NCBI RefSeq assembly: GCF_000701445.1
Contig: NZ_JNIX01000002.1
Span: 52,853 to 116,852 of the forward strand
Direction: 5' to 3'
DNA length: 64,000 nt
DNA from: Brevundimonas bacteroides DSM 4726
Lineage (GTDB): Bacteria > Pseudomonadota > Alphaproteobacteria > Caulobacterales > Caulobacteraceae
The notes under the pieces are model-generated. The model worked only from the letters and a program-made list of their open reading frames with translations, searched no databases and was not told where the DNA came from. This document shows positions 10,284 to 18,499 of this stretch, piece by piece (positions within the stretch are counted from its first letter, which is position 1; each line of letters starts with the position of its first letter). A program made the translations under genes and the position numbers.

Positions 10284-10816
10284 AGGGGGTACTCGCGTTC
10301 GAGGTCGTAGTGGCTGCCGTCGTCGGTCAGGACGCTGGAATACAGGCCGAAGCGGTCGACGCGGATCGGCGGGCTGTGCAGCAGGTTGTGGTTGGTGATC
10401 CAGGCGCCCACGCGGGCGGGGTCGGTCTGGGTCTTGAGATAGGCAAGGGTGACGTGAGGCCGGTAGGCGCGGGGCTCCATCCGAATGCCGGCGCGCTCGG
10501 CGGCGGAGCGGCCGCGGCCGGCGAGCACGTTCAGCCGCTCATTGGGTTCGACGCCGGCCCAGATCGCATGGCTGCGATGGGCGTCGCCGAAGGCCCCGAC
10601 GCCTTTGAGCTCGATGTCGAAGGCGCCGCCGGGGATGCGGGACAGCTCGGCGGCCAGATCGTCGGCGGTGCGTTCGTCGACCTCGCCGTAGAAGGCGAGA
10701 GTGACATGGAGCTGCTCGGCCGTGCGCCAGCGCGCGCCCGGCAGCCCGGTCTGGCGGCGCGCGAGCGTCTCGGCGACGTCGAAGGGGATGGCGAGCGCGG
10801 TGAACAGCCGGAGCAT
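10280..10816 (-). CDS. thpR: RNA 2',3'-cyclic phosphodiesterase
   Basis: A 178-aa member of the 2H phosphoesterase superfamily (ThpR/LigT). The two catalytic HxT motifs are LHVTLAFYG near residue 37 and PHVTLAYLK near residue 127. The enzyme opens 2',3'-cyclic phosphates on RNA in vitro; its cellular role is not clear. It is the first gene of the leftward thpR-GNAT-lipocalin-mmcB group and is divergent from the Bax-inhibitor-like gene. Confidence 0.92.
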   Translation of the reverse strand: MLRLFTALAIPFDVAETLARRQTGLPGARWRTAEQLHVTLAFYGEVDERTADDLAAELSRIPGGAFDIELKGVGAFGDAHRSHAIWAGVEPNERLNVLAGRGRSAAERAGIRMEPRAYRPHVTLAYLKTQTDPARVGAWITNHNLLHSPPIRVDRFGLYSSVLTDDGSHYDLEREYPL

Positions 10817-10879
10817 GGAACGGTCCTAGCCCTCACGGGATTGCGAAGGAAGGCGGGCGGCCCTGCGGCGACCGTTCCC

Positions 10880-10908
10880 TTGCGTAAAATGCGCGCGGGC
10901 ACGATATT
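10880..10908 (+). promoter_or_regulatory. Candidate promoter of the Bax-inhibitor-1-like gene
   Basis: TTGCGT at 10880-10885 and GATATT at 10903-10908 are separated by 17 bp, a plausible housekeeping promoter for the gene starting at 10964. Transcription would begin near 10915, giving a leader of about 50 nt. YbhL-family genes in alphaproteobacteria are known to carry a structured ybhL RNA motif; I could not confirm it here. Confidence 0.4.
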
Positions 10909-10963
10909 CCCGACTTCGGACCTGGGACTTTCCCCTGGGCCCCAAATGGAGACGACACTCGCG

Positions 10964-11710
10964 ATGAGCGACTTCAGAAACGGTTACTCGACCCCGGCGC
11001 CCGCCTCGGCCGACATGGCCGTGGATGCCGGACTGCGCAGCTTCATGCTGGGCGTCTACAACAAGCTGGCGCTCGGCCTCGCCGTCGCCGGCGTGCTGGC
11101 CTACGTCGTCGGCAATGTGCCGGCGGTGCAGCAGTTCTTCTTCGCCCAGACGGCGGATGGCCGCGTCGGCCTGACGGTGCTGGGCATGGTGGTGCAGTTC
11201 CTGCCCATCGTCCTGCTGTTCGGCTCGATGTTCTTCATGAAGAACCCGACGGCGCGCGGCGTGAACATGCTGTACTGGGCCGTGGTGGCCTCGATCGGCG
11301 CGGGTCTGGGCCTGCTGTTCCTGCGCTATACGGACGCCAGCCTTGCCTCGACCTTCTTCGTGACGGCGGCGGCGTTCGGGGGCCTGTCCCTGGTGGGCTA
11401 CACCACCAAGAAGGACCTGTCGGGCATGGGCACCTTCCTGATCATGGGCGTGATCGGCCTGATCATCGCCTCGGTGGTGAACATCTTCCTGCAGTCCGGG
11501 ACCTTCTACCTGATCATCTCGGGCCTGGGCGTGCTGATCTTCGCGGGTCTGATCGCCTATGACACCCAGCGGCTGAAGATGACCTACTATGCTCTGGGCG
11601 GCGACCAGGCCGCGCTGGGCGTGGCGACGGGCTTCGGCGCGCTGAGCCTGTTCATCAACTTCGTCAACCTGTTCCAATTCCTGCTGGCCTTCATGGGCAA
11701 CCGGGAATAG
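10964..11710 (+). CDS. Bax inhibitor-1/YccA family membrane protein
   Basis: A 248-aa integral membrane protein with about seven hydrophobic segments (for example LALGLAVAGVLAYVVG and GTFLIMGVIGLIIASVVNIF). It ends with GVATGFGALSLFINFVNLFQ, the conserved tail of the YbhL/TMBIM family, which includes proton-sensitive calcium leak channels. The start is taken at ATG 10964 because GGAG lies 12 nt upstream; an in-frame ATG at 10946 lacks one. A strong terminator follows. Confidence 0.93.
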   Translation: MSDFRNGYSTPAPASADMAVDAGLRSFMLGVYNKLALGLAVAGVLAYVVGNVPAVQQFFFAQTADGRVGLTVLGMVVQFLPIVLLFGSMFFMKNPTARGVNMLYWAVVASIGAGLGLLFLRYTDASLASTFFVTAAAFGGLSLVGYTTKKDLSGMGTFLIMGVIGLIIASVVNIFLQSGTFYLIISGLGVLIFAGLIAYDTQRLKMTYYALGGDQAALGVATGFGALSLFINFVNLFQFLLAFMGNRE

Positions 11711-11736
11711 GGCGCGGACGAGCGCTGAAAAGATGG

Positions 11737-11767
11737 GGCCCCGGTGGAGACGCCGGGGCCTTTTTTT
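11737..11767 (+). terminator. Rho-independent terminator
   Basis: An 8-bp GC stem GGCCCCGG / CCGGGGCC with an 8-nt loop is followed directly by seven T. It ends the Bax-inhibitor-like transcript. The T-run overlaps the stop codon of the convergent DUF2794 gene. Confidence 0.93.
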
Positions 11768-12101
11768 ATTCCACCACCTGAAACCGCCGCGCGTCGAACA
11801 CCCGCAGCACCTGGGCCAGCTCGCGGCCCCGGCGCAGGATCTGGCCGCCTTCGCCGATGACGGCCCACTGGCCCTGGCGGGTCTGGAGCGAGGGGCGTTT
11901 TTCGATGCGATAGGCCGGGGCGTCGCCCGAGCGGCGGAAGACGGCGAACTCGGCGGCGTCCTTTCCGCCCAGCATGGCGTAGTCGCGCCACTCGCCTTGC
12001 GCCACCATGCGGCCGTAGACCCGCAGGATCTGGTCCATCTCGCGCCGGTCGAAGAAGACCTGGGCGGGGGCACCGGAGGGGGGCAGGGGCTCAAAGCTCA
12101 T
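11766..12101 (-). CDS. DUF2794 domain-containing protein
   Basis: This 111-aa alphaproteobacterial protein of unknown function covers the whole DUF2794 length. Recognisable segments are FFDRREMDQILRVYGRMVA, EWRDYAMLGGKDAAEFAVFRR and YRIEKRPSLQTRQGQWAV. The start ATG 12101 has the strong site GAGGAG 3 nt upstream. The stop codon lies within the T-run of the terminator of the convergent neighbour. No catalytic motif is visible. Confidence 0.85.
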   Translation of the reverse strand: MSFEPLPPSGAPAQVFFDRREMDQILRVYGRMVAQGEWRDYAMLGGKDAAEFAVFRRSGDAPAYRIEKRPSLQTRQGQWAVIGEGGQILRRGRELAQVLRVFDARRFQVVE

Positions 12102-12229
12102 CCTCCTCAATCTAGGCGCATCGGCGGTGAACGCCATCCCGCTGTGACGGGTCGGCAAACCCGCGTTCACGACGTCACGAAAAGGCCCCGTTTCCGTCTT
12201 TCGGCGGACAGATGGCGAGCCGACAAGGT

Positions 12230-12340
12230 CACTGTCGGCCTGACGGAGTTCGGAAGCGTCCCGGATCCTGAACAGCCCCCCCAGCCCCCCTGGATGTCTC
12301 CATGAAGGGCTCCGCCGGGCCGACGCTTCCTCCAAAGCGA
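12230..12340 (+). promoter_or_regulatory. Structured purH leader, ZTP (pfl)-riboswitch-like
   Basis: The RNA contains CTGACGGAG (12239-12248 region), a small hairpin TTCGG/CCGGA (12249-12265), then TGAAC, a TGGA/TCCA hairpin (12291-12302) and CTCCGCCGGGCC (12310-12321). This order resembles the ZTP riboswitch: a GACGG element, a hairpin, UGAA, a second hairpin, and a CCGYCUGGGC element that forms the pseudoknot. The conserved U in the last element is missing. CGGAG can pair with CTCCG, and the flanking GTCGGCC with GGCCGAC. ZTP riboswitches sense ZMP/ZTP, the PurH substrate, which fits the gene. A terminator follows at 12342. Confidence 0.5.
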
Positions 12341-12341
12341 G

Positions 12342-12385
12342 ACGCCCGCCCGCCCTCCTCCCCCTCCCGGCGCGGCGGGCGTTTT
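12342..12385 (+). terminator. Terminator/attenuator ahead of purH
   Basis: ACGCCCGCC (12342-12350) pairs perfectly with GGCGGGCGT (12374-12382) across a 23-nt loop and is followed by TTT. It lies between the structured leader and the purH start, where a riboswitch expression platform would be expected. Confidence 0.6.
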
Positions 12386-12479
12386 GCTGTCCGGGGCCGA
12401 GGTGGCTGGGTCGAGGTGACGGGGCGGCGCGAGGGATGCTAAGGGCCGCGCGCCCTCCCCTCCCGACCGGACGATCCCC

Positions 12480-14084
12480 ATGCCCGCCGCCCCCGCCTTT
12501 CCGCCCGCGCCCGACGCCGTCCGTCCGGTCCGGGCGCTGATCTCGCTGTCCGACAAGGCCGGGTTGGAAGAGGCGGCGCGCGCTCTGCATGACGCGGGCG
12601 TGGAGCTGGTCTCGACCGGCGGGACGCGGGCGGCGATCGCGGGGTTCGGCCTGCCGGTGAAGGACGTGGCCGACCTGACCGGCTTTCCGGAGATGATGGA
12701 CGGACGGGTCAAGACCCTGCACCCGGTGGTGCATGGCGGCCTGCTGGGCGTGCGCGACGCGGCCGAGCACAAGGCGGCGATGGAGGCGCACGGCATCGGT
12801 CCCATCGATATCGTCTGGATCGACCTCTATCCGTTCGAGTCGACCATTGCGGCCGGCGGCGACTTCGCCTCGGCGGTCGAGAACATCGACATCGGCGGCC
12901 CGGCGATGATCCGCTCGGGCGCCAAGAACCACGGCTATGTCGCCGTTGCGGTCGACGCGGCGTCCATCGGCGAGATCGTGGCGGCGGTGAAGGCGGAGGG
13001 GGCGACCTCGCTGGCGCTGCGGAAGCGGCTGGCGGCCCGGGCCTTCGCGCGCACGGCGGCCTATGACGCGGCGGTGTCCAGCTGGTTCGCGGAGCAGGTC
13101 GAGGACGCGGCCCCGGCGCGCAAGTCGGTCGCGGGATCGCTGGCCCAGACGCTGCGCTATGGCGAGAACCCGCACCAGACGGGGGCCTTCTATCGCACGG
13201 GCGAGGCCCGGCCGGGCGTGGCACGGGCCGAGCAGGTCCAGGGCAAGGAGCTGGGCTACAACAACATCGCCGACGCGGACGCGGCCTATGAGCTGGTGGC
13301 CGAGTTCGAGGCGCCGGCCTGCGTCATCGTCAAGCACGCCAATCCGTGCGGGGTGGCGGTAGGTCGTGATCTTGCCGACGCCTATCAAAGGGCGCTGGAG
13401 TGCGACGCGGTCTCGGCCTTCGGCGGGGTGATCGCGGTCAACCGTGGACTCACGGGCGCGGACGCCCGGGCCATCACCGACATCTTCACCGAGGTGGTCA
13501 TCGCGCCGGGCGCCGACGAGGAGGCGCGCGCGGTGTTCGCGGCCAAGAAGAACCTGCGCCTGCTGCTGACCGACGGCCTGCCCGATCCTCTGGCGGCGGG
13601 CGAGGTGTTCCGATCGGTGGCCGGCGGCTTCCTGGTGCAGTCGAGGGACGTCAGCCGCATCCAGCCCGAGGACCTCAAGATCGTCACACGCCGCCAGCCG
13701 ACGCCGCAGGAAGTGGAGGACATGCTGTTCGCCTTCACCGTGGCCAAGCACGTCAAGTCCAACGCCATCGTCTACGCCAAGGACGGCCAGACGGCGGGCA
13801 TCGGGGCGGGGCAGATGAACCGCAGGGACTCGGCCCGCATCGCCGCGATCCGGGCGCGGGAGGCGGGCGAGGCCAAGGGGCTGGCGCATTCGCTGGCGCA
13901 GGGGTCGGCTTGCGCGTCCGAAGCCTTCTTCCCCTTCGCCGACGGGCTGATCGAGGCGGCGCAGGCGGGGGCGACGGCGATCATCCAGCCGGGCGGTTCG
14001 ATCCGCGACGAGGAGGTCATCGCGGCGGCGGACGAGCTGAACCTGGCGATGGCGTTCACGGGCGTGCGGGTGTTCCGGCACTAA
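12480..14084 (+). CDS. purH: Bifunctional AICAR transformylase / IMP cyclohydrolase
   Basis: This enzyme catalyses the last two steps of de novo IMP synthesis. At 534 aa it is full length. The N-terminal cyclohydrolase domain shows [18 protein letters not shown] and [16 protein letters not shown]. The transformylase domain shows [27 protein letters not shown] (with the catalytic Lys-His), [11 protein letters not shown] and [12 protein letters not shown] near the end. The start ATG 12480 follows the long structured leader. It is probably regulated by that leader. Downstream lies the inverted-repeat element before dapF. Confidence 0.97.
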   Translation: MPAAPAFPPAPDAVRPVRALISLSDKAGLEEAARALHDAGVELVSTGGTRAAIAGFGLPVKDVADLTGFPEMMDGRVKTLHPVVHGGLLGVRDAAEHKAAMEAHGIGPIDIVWIDLYPFESTIAAGGDFASAVENIDIGGPAMIRSGAKNHGYVAVAVDAASIGEIVAAVKAEGATSLALRKRLAARAFARTAAYDAAVSSWFAEQVEDAAPARKSVAGSLAQTLRYGENPHQTGAFYRTGEARPGVARAEQVQGKELGYNNIADADAAYELVAEFEAPACVIVKHANPCGVAVGRDLADAYQRALECDAVSAFGGVIAVNRGLTGADARAITDIFTEVVIAPGADEEARAVFAAKKNLRLLLTDGLPDPLAAGEVFRSVAGGFLVQSRDVSRIQPEDLKIVTRRQPTPQEVEDMLFAFTVAKHVKSNAIVYAKDGQTAGIGAGQMNRRDSARIAAIRAREAGEAKGLAHSLAQGSACASEAFFPFADGLIEAAQAGATAIIQPGGSIRDEEVIAAADELNLAMAFTGVRVFRH

Positions 14085-14131
14085 CCGGTGAACTTTGCGG
14101 CCTTCGCCAATGCGCGGGACTGCGAAAGGGT

Positions 14132-14348
14132 TTCATCACAGCGAGCACAGCGAAGACACAACGGACACGACGATACCGAGCTGTAGCCCGGTCGACGATC
14201 GGTCCCGTCGAGATCGGCGTCACGTTCAAGTTGGGCGGCGAAGCCGCCTTTGCTTTGTCCGCGCTATCTCGGATGAGCGGTCGGCGACATCGATATCCGC
14301 TCGGTCCCGCTGTGTCCGTTGTGTCTTCGCTGTGCTCGCTGTGATGAA
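14132..14348. repeat. MITE-like element with perfect 37-bp inverted ends
   Basis: The segment begins with TTCATCACAGCGAGCACAGC and ends with the exact reverse complement of the first 37 bp (14132-14168 and 14312-14348). Weaker pairing continues inside each arm (ACCGAG / CTCGGT). The interior holds a terminator-like hairpin and no ORF. A diverged single arm recurs at 52383-52419. It fills most of the 303-bp gap between purH and dapF. A small non-autonomous element or a REP-type palindrome are both possible. Confidence 0.75.
14234..14256 (+). terminator. Terminator-like hairpin after purH
   Basis: GGCGGC-GAA-GCCGCC (14234-14248) followed by TTTGCTTT. It may end the purH transcript. It lies inside the inverted-repeat element. 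Confidence 0.55.
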
Positions 14349-14387
14349 CCCCGTCGTCCCGCCACGCGACTGCCGCCGACCAGCAGG

Positions 14388-15230
14388 CTAGACCGTCAGC
14401 ATCCCCGTCCGTTCGACCTCGACGGGCCCGGTCATGAGGACGTGGCCGGTGGCTTCGTCCCAGTGGATTTCCAGCTCTCCGCCGTCGACGATGACGGTGG
14501 CTCTGCGGCCCGTCAGGCCCCGGCGGGCGCAGGCGACGAGGGCGGCGCAGGCGCCCGTTCCACACGCTTTCGTCAGGCCCGCGCCGCGTTCCCAGACGCG
14601 CAGGCGGATGCGGTCGGGGGCGAGCACGTGGGCGAAGCCGACGTTGACGCCCTCGGGGAACAGGGGGTGGTGCTCGATCAGGGAGCCGGAGCCGGTGACG
14701 AAGGCGTCGTCCAGCCGGTCGGTGAAGAAGACCACGTGCGGATTGCCCATGGAGACGGCGCCGGGCGTGTGCAGCACCGGGGCGTCGATGGGTCCGATCT
14801 GAAGCTCGATGCCCCGGGTGTCCATCTCTTCGGCGAGCGGGATCTCGGTCGAGTCCAGCCGGGGGGGACCCATGTCGACGGTGATGCGGTTCGGGCCGGC
14901 GCGGCGGGCGACGGTCGGGCCTCCGAGCGTGTCGATCGTGACGCTGTCGGCGCCGTTGGCCTCCATCAGCATCCAGCCGACGCAGCGCAGGGCGTTTCCG
15001 CAGGTCTGGACCGCGCCGCCGTCGGCGTTCCAGACGCGCATGAAGGCGCCGCCAGACTCTGACGGCTCGATGGCGATCAGCTGGTCGAAGCCCTGGCCGG
15101 TCTGGCGGTCCGACAGGGCGCGCACCTGATCGGCGTCCGGCGTGAAGGGGCGCGCCAGCGCGTCGACCACGACGAAGTCGTTGCCGCAGCCGTTCATCTT
15201 GACGAAGGGACGCCCGCTCATGCGCGGCAT
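14388..15230 (-). CDS. dapF: Diaminopimelate epimerase
   Basis: This enzyme converts LL- to meso-diaminopimelate for lysine and peptidoglycan synthesis, without PLP. The 280-aa product has the substrate-binding start KMNGCGNDFVVVDA and both catalytic cysteines in their motifs, QTCGNALRCVGW near residue 75 and ACGTGACAALVACARRG near residue 220. ATG 15230 and the in-frame ATG 15221 (MSGRPFVKMNG) are both possible starts; neither has a clear ribosome site. It is divergent from the potassium channel gene. Confidence 0.95.
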   Translation of the reverse strand: MPRMSGRPFVKMNGCGNDFVVVDALARPFTPDADQVRALSDRQTGQGFDQLIAIEPSESGGAFMRVWNADGGAVQTCGNALRCVGWMLMEANGADSVTIDTLGGPTVARRAGPNRITVDMGPPRLDSTEIPLAEEMDTRGIELQIGPIDAPVLHTPGAVSMGNPHVVFFTDRLDDAFVTGSGSLIEHHPLFPEGVNVGFAHVLAPDRIRLRVWERGAGLTKACGTGACAALVACARRGLTGRRATVIVDGGELEIHWDEATGHVLMTGPVEVERTGMLTV

Positions 15231-15278
15231 ATAGGCTTGGGCGGTTCCGAACGCGAGCGACGCGCGTTATGCCCGGTC

Positions 15279-16079
15279 ATGGCCGCCACGGACGCTTCCA
15301 ACGACAAACCCGGCCTGAGGCTGAGAGCGCGGCTGCGGGCGCTGTATCACGGGCAGTCGCAGACGGCGGTGCGGTTCCGGATCGGGGTTCTGGTCGTCGA
15401 CCTGCTGATCGTCGCCTTCTTCATCGCTGCGCCCCTGCTGCGCGACAAGCCGCTGGCCTTCTACGTGATCGACTACGTGATCGCGGCGATACTGGCGGCC
15501 GATCTGGCGGCGCGGGCGTGGTGTTACTCGGACCTCAAGGACTGGCTGAAGAAGCCCATCGTCTGGGTCGATCTGTTCATCCTGGCGACCCTGCTGTTCC
15601 CGGCCTGGCTGTTCAACCTCGGCTTCCTGCGGGTGCTGAGGCTGTGGACCCTGATCAACTCCGAATTCTTCTGGCGCACCATCGGGCGGCGTTATGACGA
15701 CACCCAGGTGGAGGAGGTGACCAAGGCCCTGGCGGCGCTGGTGACCTTCGTCTTCGTGGCGACGGGCTTTGTCTACAGCGCCTTTCTGGGCCGAACCGAG
15801 GGGTTGGTGGGATGGATCGACGCCCTCTACTTCACGGTGACCAGCCTGACGACGACCGGCTACGGAGACATCCTGCTGCCCGGCGCCTGGGGACGCATCG
15901 TCTCCATCATTATCATGCTGACCGGGGTGACCCTGTTCGTGCGACTGGGCCAGGCGCTGCTGAGGCCGCACAAAGTCCGCTATCCGTGTGAACGTTGCGG
16001 ACTGCAGGTGCACGATCCGGACGCCGTGCATTGCAAGGCGTGCGGCAACATCCTGTGCATCCCGGACGAGGGGCGTTAG
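15279..16079 (+). CDS. Potassium-channel-family protein with C-terminal zinc ribbon
   Basis: This protein of about 266 aa has a voltage-sensor-like N-terminal half with several membrane segments (IGVLVVDLLIVAFFIAAPLL; YVIDYVIAAILAADLAARA; WVDLFILATLLFPAWLFNL). The pore follows, with the K+ selectivity signature TVTSLTTTGYGD and an inner helix. The C-terminus adds CERCGLQVHDPDAVHCKACG, a four-cysteine zinc-ribbon pattern not usual for K+ channels. The start is ATG 15279. The channel stop overlaps that of the convergent YidB-like gene. Confidence 0.88.
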   Translation: MAATDASNDKPGLRLRARLRALYHGQSQTAVRFRIGVLVVDLLIVAFFIAAPLLRDKPLAFYVIDYVIAAILAADLAARAWCYSDLKDWLKKPIVWVDLFILATLLFPAWLFNLGFLRVLRLWTLINSEFFWRTIGRRYDDTQVEEVTKALAALVTFVFVATGFVYSAFLGRTEGLVGWIDALYFTVTSLTTTGYGDILLPGAWGRIVSIIIMLTGVTLFVRLGQALLRPHKVRYPCERCGLQVHDPDAVHCKACGNILCIPDEGR

Positions 16080-16450
16080 CGCCGCATGAAGCCGCCGATC
16101 AGGTCAGCGAGACCGCCGCCGTCAGCGCTGGGAAGCTGACCGCCGGGGGTCAGGCGGTCCACGGCCTCGGGCAGGAGGCCGGCGAGCGTCTCGGACGCCT
16201 GCTCCGGAGAGATACCCAGACGCGCGGCGAAGTCGGCGATGGGTCCGGAGCCCAGAACCTGAGCGATCTGTTCCGGGCTGATGTTGGCGTTGACCCCCGT
16301 GCCGATCCACGACTGAACCGTGTCGGCGAGACCCGCGCCGCCGAAGCGTTCGGCCAGACCGGCGACGCCGCCCTGGCTTTGCAGCAGGTCGCCCAGACCG
16401 CCGGCCGCCTGATCGCCCAGGCCGTTCAGCACGCTGTCCATCAGTCCCAT
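16076..16450 (-). CDS. YidB/DUF937 family protein
   Basis: A 124-aa Gly- and Ala-rich protein of the YidB type: MGLMDSVLNGLGDQ at the start, LAERFGGAGLADTVQSWIGTGVNANISPEQI in the middle and LLPEAVDRLTPGG near the end. The family has no established function. The start ATG 16450 is backed by GGAGG 5 nt upstream; the longer open frame to 16522 is not needed. It overlaps the channel gene tail-to-tail by 4 bp. Confidence 0.8.
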   Translation of the reverse strand: MGLMDSVLNGLGDQAAGGLGDLLQSQGGVAGLAERFGGAGLADTVQSWIGTGVNANISPEQIAQVLGSGPIADFAARLGISPEQASETLAGLLPEAVDRLTPGGQLPSADGGGLADLIGGFMRR

Positions 16451-16523
16451 AATCGCCTCCTCGCGTCTCGGGCGAGCATGATCTGCCAAGGTGACGCTGT
16501 CATGTCGCAAGGTGGTGAACACG

Positions 16524-16550
16524 AAAAAGCCCGCCGGGGCGCGGCGGGCT
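16524..16550 (-). terminator. Rho-independent terminator of the entericidin gene
   Basis: Read on the minus strand, AGCCCGCC pairs with GGCGGGCT and is followed by five T. It lies 30 bp after the entericidin stop codon and ahead of the YidB-like gene. Confidence 0.88.
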
Positions 16551-16579
16551 TCTGGCAGGCGTCAGACGCTTGGCCCGGC

Positions 16580-16717
16580 CTAGTTGCGGGCGTCCTCGGC
16601 GGCGCCCGAGACGGCTGAGCCGGCGGCCTGGACGTCGCGGCCGACGCCGGCGACGGTATTGCAGGCCGAGACCGCGAGCGCGGCGGCGATCAGGGACAGG
16701 GTGACGATCTTCTTCAT
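16580..16717 (-). CDS. Entericidin A/B-like small lipoprotein
   Basis: A 45-aa protein: MKKIVTLSLIAAALAVSAC signal peptide with lipobox VSAC, then NTVAGVGRDVQAAGSAVSG, which is the typical entericidin mature sequence. In enteric bacteria EcnB is a bacteriolytic lipoprotein antagonised by EcnA; single copies with unknown role are common in alphaproteobacteria. GGAGG lies 8 nt before the ATG and a terminator follows. No second entericidin gene is adjacent. Confidence 0.88.
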   Translation of the reverse strand: MKKIVTLSLIAAALAVSACNTVAGVGRDVQAAGSAVSGAAEDARN

Positions 16718-16822
16718 GGTGAAAACCTCCATATGGCGAAGCTTGCCTAACGCCACGCTTGTGTCCCGGTTCCATCGGGCTGTCCATCGCCAATCCACGA
16801 CCTGATCTGCTAGGGCGACGGC

Positions 16823-18499
16823 ATGACCCAGAGCCGCACCCAACCCACAGGCACTGCCGCCCGCCGCATCGTCGAGACCCTGGCCATCAACGGGGTGACG
16901 CGGGTGTTCTGCGTGCCGGGCGAAAGCTATCTGGCGGTGCTGGACGCGCTGGTCGATCATCCGGAGATCGAGGTGGTGACCTGCCGGCATGAGGCAGGGG
17001 CCGCCAATATGGCCGAGGCCTACGGCAAGCTCACGGGACGGCCCGGCGTCTGCATGGTCACGCGCGGGCCGGGCGCGACGCACGCCTCCATCGGGGTGCA
17101 TACCGCGCATCAGGATTCGACGCCGATGATCCTGTTCGTTGGCCAGATCGCGCTGGCGGACCGGGGGCGCGGGGCGTTCCAGGAGGTCGACTACCGCGAG
17201 GTGTTCGGCGGCCTCGCCAAATGGGCCACCGAGATCGAGAGCCCGGAACGGACGGTCGAGATCGTGGAGCGGGCCTTCTCGACCGCCTTGCAGGGGCGGA
17301 TGGGGCCGGTGGTCATCGCCCTGCCGGAAGACATCCTGCATGAGCAGGGCGGGCCGGAGCCTGTGCGGGCGGTCGAGCCGGCCAGGGCGGGGCTGGACGC
17401 GGCGTTTCTGAGCGCGCTGGGCGAGCGGCTGGCGCAGGCCGAACGGCCGTTGCTGGTGCTGGGCGGGTCAGGCTGGACCGATGAGGCGGCCGCGGCGATT
17501 GGCGACTGGTCCGAGCGGCTGGGCCTGCCGGTGGCGCTGTCGTTTCGGAGGAAGGACATCCTGTCGAATGCGCGAACGAACTATGCTGGCGACCTGGGGC
17601 TGGGGTGCAATCCGGAGCTGATGAAGCGGGCGAGGGGCGCCGACCTGCTGATCGCCGTGGGCGCGCGGCTGGGGGAGAACCCGACGCAGGGCTATACCCT
17701 TTTCGACCGGGCGCACACGGCCGAGCGGCTGGTGCACATCCATCCGGGACCGGAGGAGCTGGGGCGGGTCTGGCCGACGCTGATGAGCGCGTGTTCCGAC
17801 AACAGCCGGGCGGCCGAGGCGCTGGCGACGCTGGAGCCGGGTCGGACCTGGCACGATCAGGCGAAGGCCGCGCACGATCACTATCAGGCCTTCTCGACGC
17901 CGGTGCCCGTGACCGGTGCGGTCAACATGGCCGAGTGCATGGCGCATCTGGGCGAGGCCCTGCGGGCCGACGCCATCGTGACCAACGGCGCGGGGAACTT
18001 CGCGGCCTGGCTGCACCGCTTCTATCGGCATCGGGCGTGCCGGACGCAGCTGGCGCCGACGTCGGGGGCGATGGGTTACGGCTATCCGGCGGCGATCGCG
18101 GCCAAGTCGATCCACCCTGAGAGGGAGGTGATCTGCGTCGCGGGCGACGGCGACTTCCTGATGACGGGGCAGGAGCTGGCCACCGCAGTCCAGCACGGGA
18201 TCAACGTCGTGGTCATCGTGGTGGACAACGGGACCTATGGCACCATCCGCATGCATCAGGAGGGGCACTATCCCGGGCGCGTCGTCGCGACGGACCTGAG
18301 GAACCCGGACTTCGTCGCCTATGCGAAGGCGTTCGGAGCCTTCGGCGTTCGGTGCGAGCGGACCGAGGACTTTCCGGCGGCGCTTAGGGCGGCGCGGGAG
18401 GCGGCGGGGCCAGGCGGGGTTCCCGCGCTGGTGCACCTGATCACCTCGGCCGAGGACATCGCGCCGAACCGCACGATCAGCGACCTGAGGGCCGGGTGA
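16823..18499 (+). CDS. Acetolactate-synthase-like thiamine pyrophosphate enzyme
   Basis: A 558-aa enzyme with the three-domain layout of the acetolactate synthase large-subunit family. The catalytic Glu is in CRHEAGAANMAEAYGKLTG. VTRGPGATHASIGVHTA and PVVIALPEDIL follow. The TPP/Mg motif is GDGDFLMTGQELATAV ending in VVDNGTYGTIR. No small-subunit gene (ilvN) is nearby and the sequence is more like catabolic or uncharacterised family members than IlvB, so the substrate is open; oxalyl-CoA decarboxylase and benzoylformate decarboxylase relatives are alternatives. Confidence 0.85.
   Translation: MTQSRTQPTGTAARRIVETLAINGVTRVFCVPGESYLAVLDALVDHPEIEVVTCRHEAGAANMAEAYGKLTGRPGVCMVTRGPGATHASIGVHTAHQDSTPMILFVGQIALADRGRGAFQEVDYREVFGGLAKWATEIESPERTVEIVERAFSTALQGRMGPVVIALPEDILHEQGGPEPVRAVEPARAGLDAAFLSALGERLAQAERPLLVLGGSGWTDEAAAAIGDWSERLGLPVALSFRRKDILSNARTNYAGDLGLGCNPELMKRARGADLLIAVGARLGENPTQGYTLFDRAHTAERLVHIHPGPEELGRVWPTLMSACSDNSRAAEALATLEPGRTWHDQAKAAHDHYQAFSTPVPVTGAVNMAECMAHLGEALRADAIVTNGAGNFAAWLHRFYRHRACRTQLAPTSGAMGYGYPAAIAAKSIHPEREVICVAGDGDFLMTGQELATAVQHGINVVVIVVDNGTYGTIRMHQEGHYPGRVVATDLRNPDFVAYAKAFGAFGVRCERTEDFPAALRAAREAAGPGGVPALVHLITSAEDIAPNRTISDLRAG

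Larger units (their letters stand above)
12102..12479 (+). other. Long upstream region of purH (378 bp without a gene)
   Basis: I see no protein gene here. The left end carries the DUF2794 start region and the right two thirds carry the structured purH leader and its terminator, listed separately. Confidence 0.6.

Noticed and set aside
11766..14081. 771-residue minus-strand ORF over purH
   Set aside because: It is the antisense shadow of purH in GC-rich codon bias; only its last 111 residues (DUF2794) are a real gene with its own start and ribosome site.
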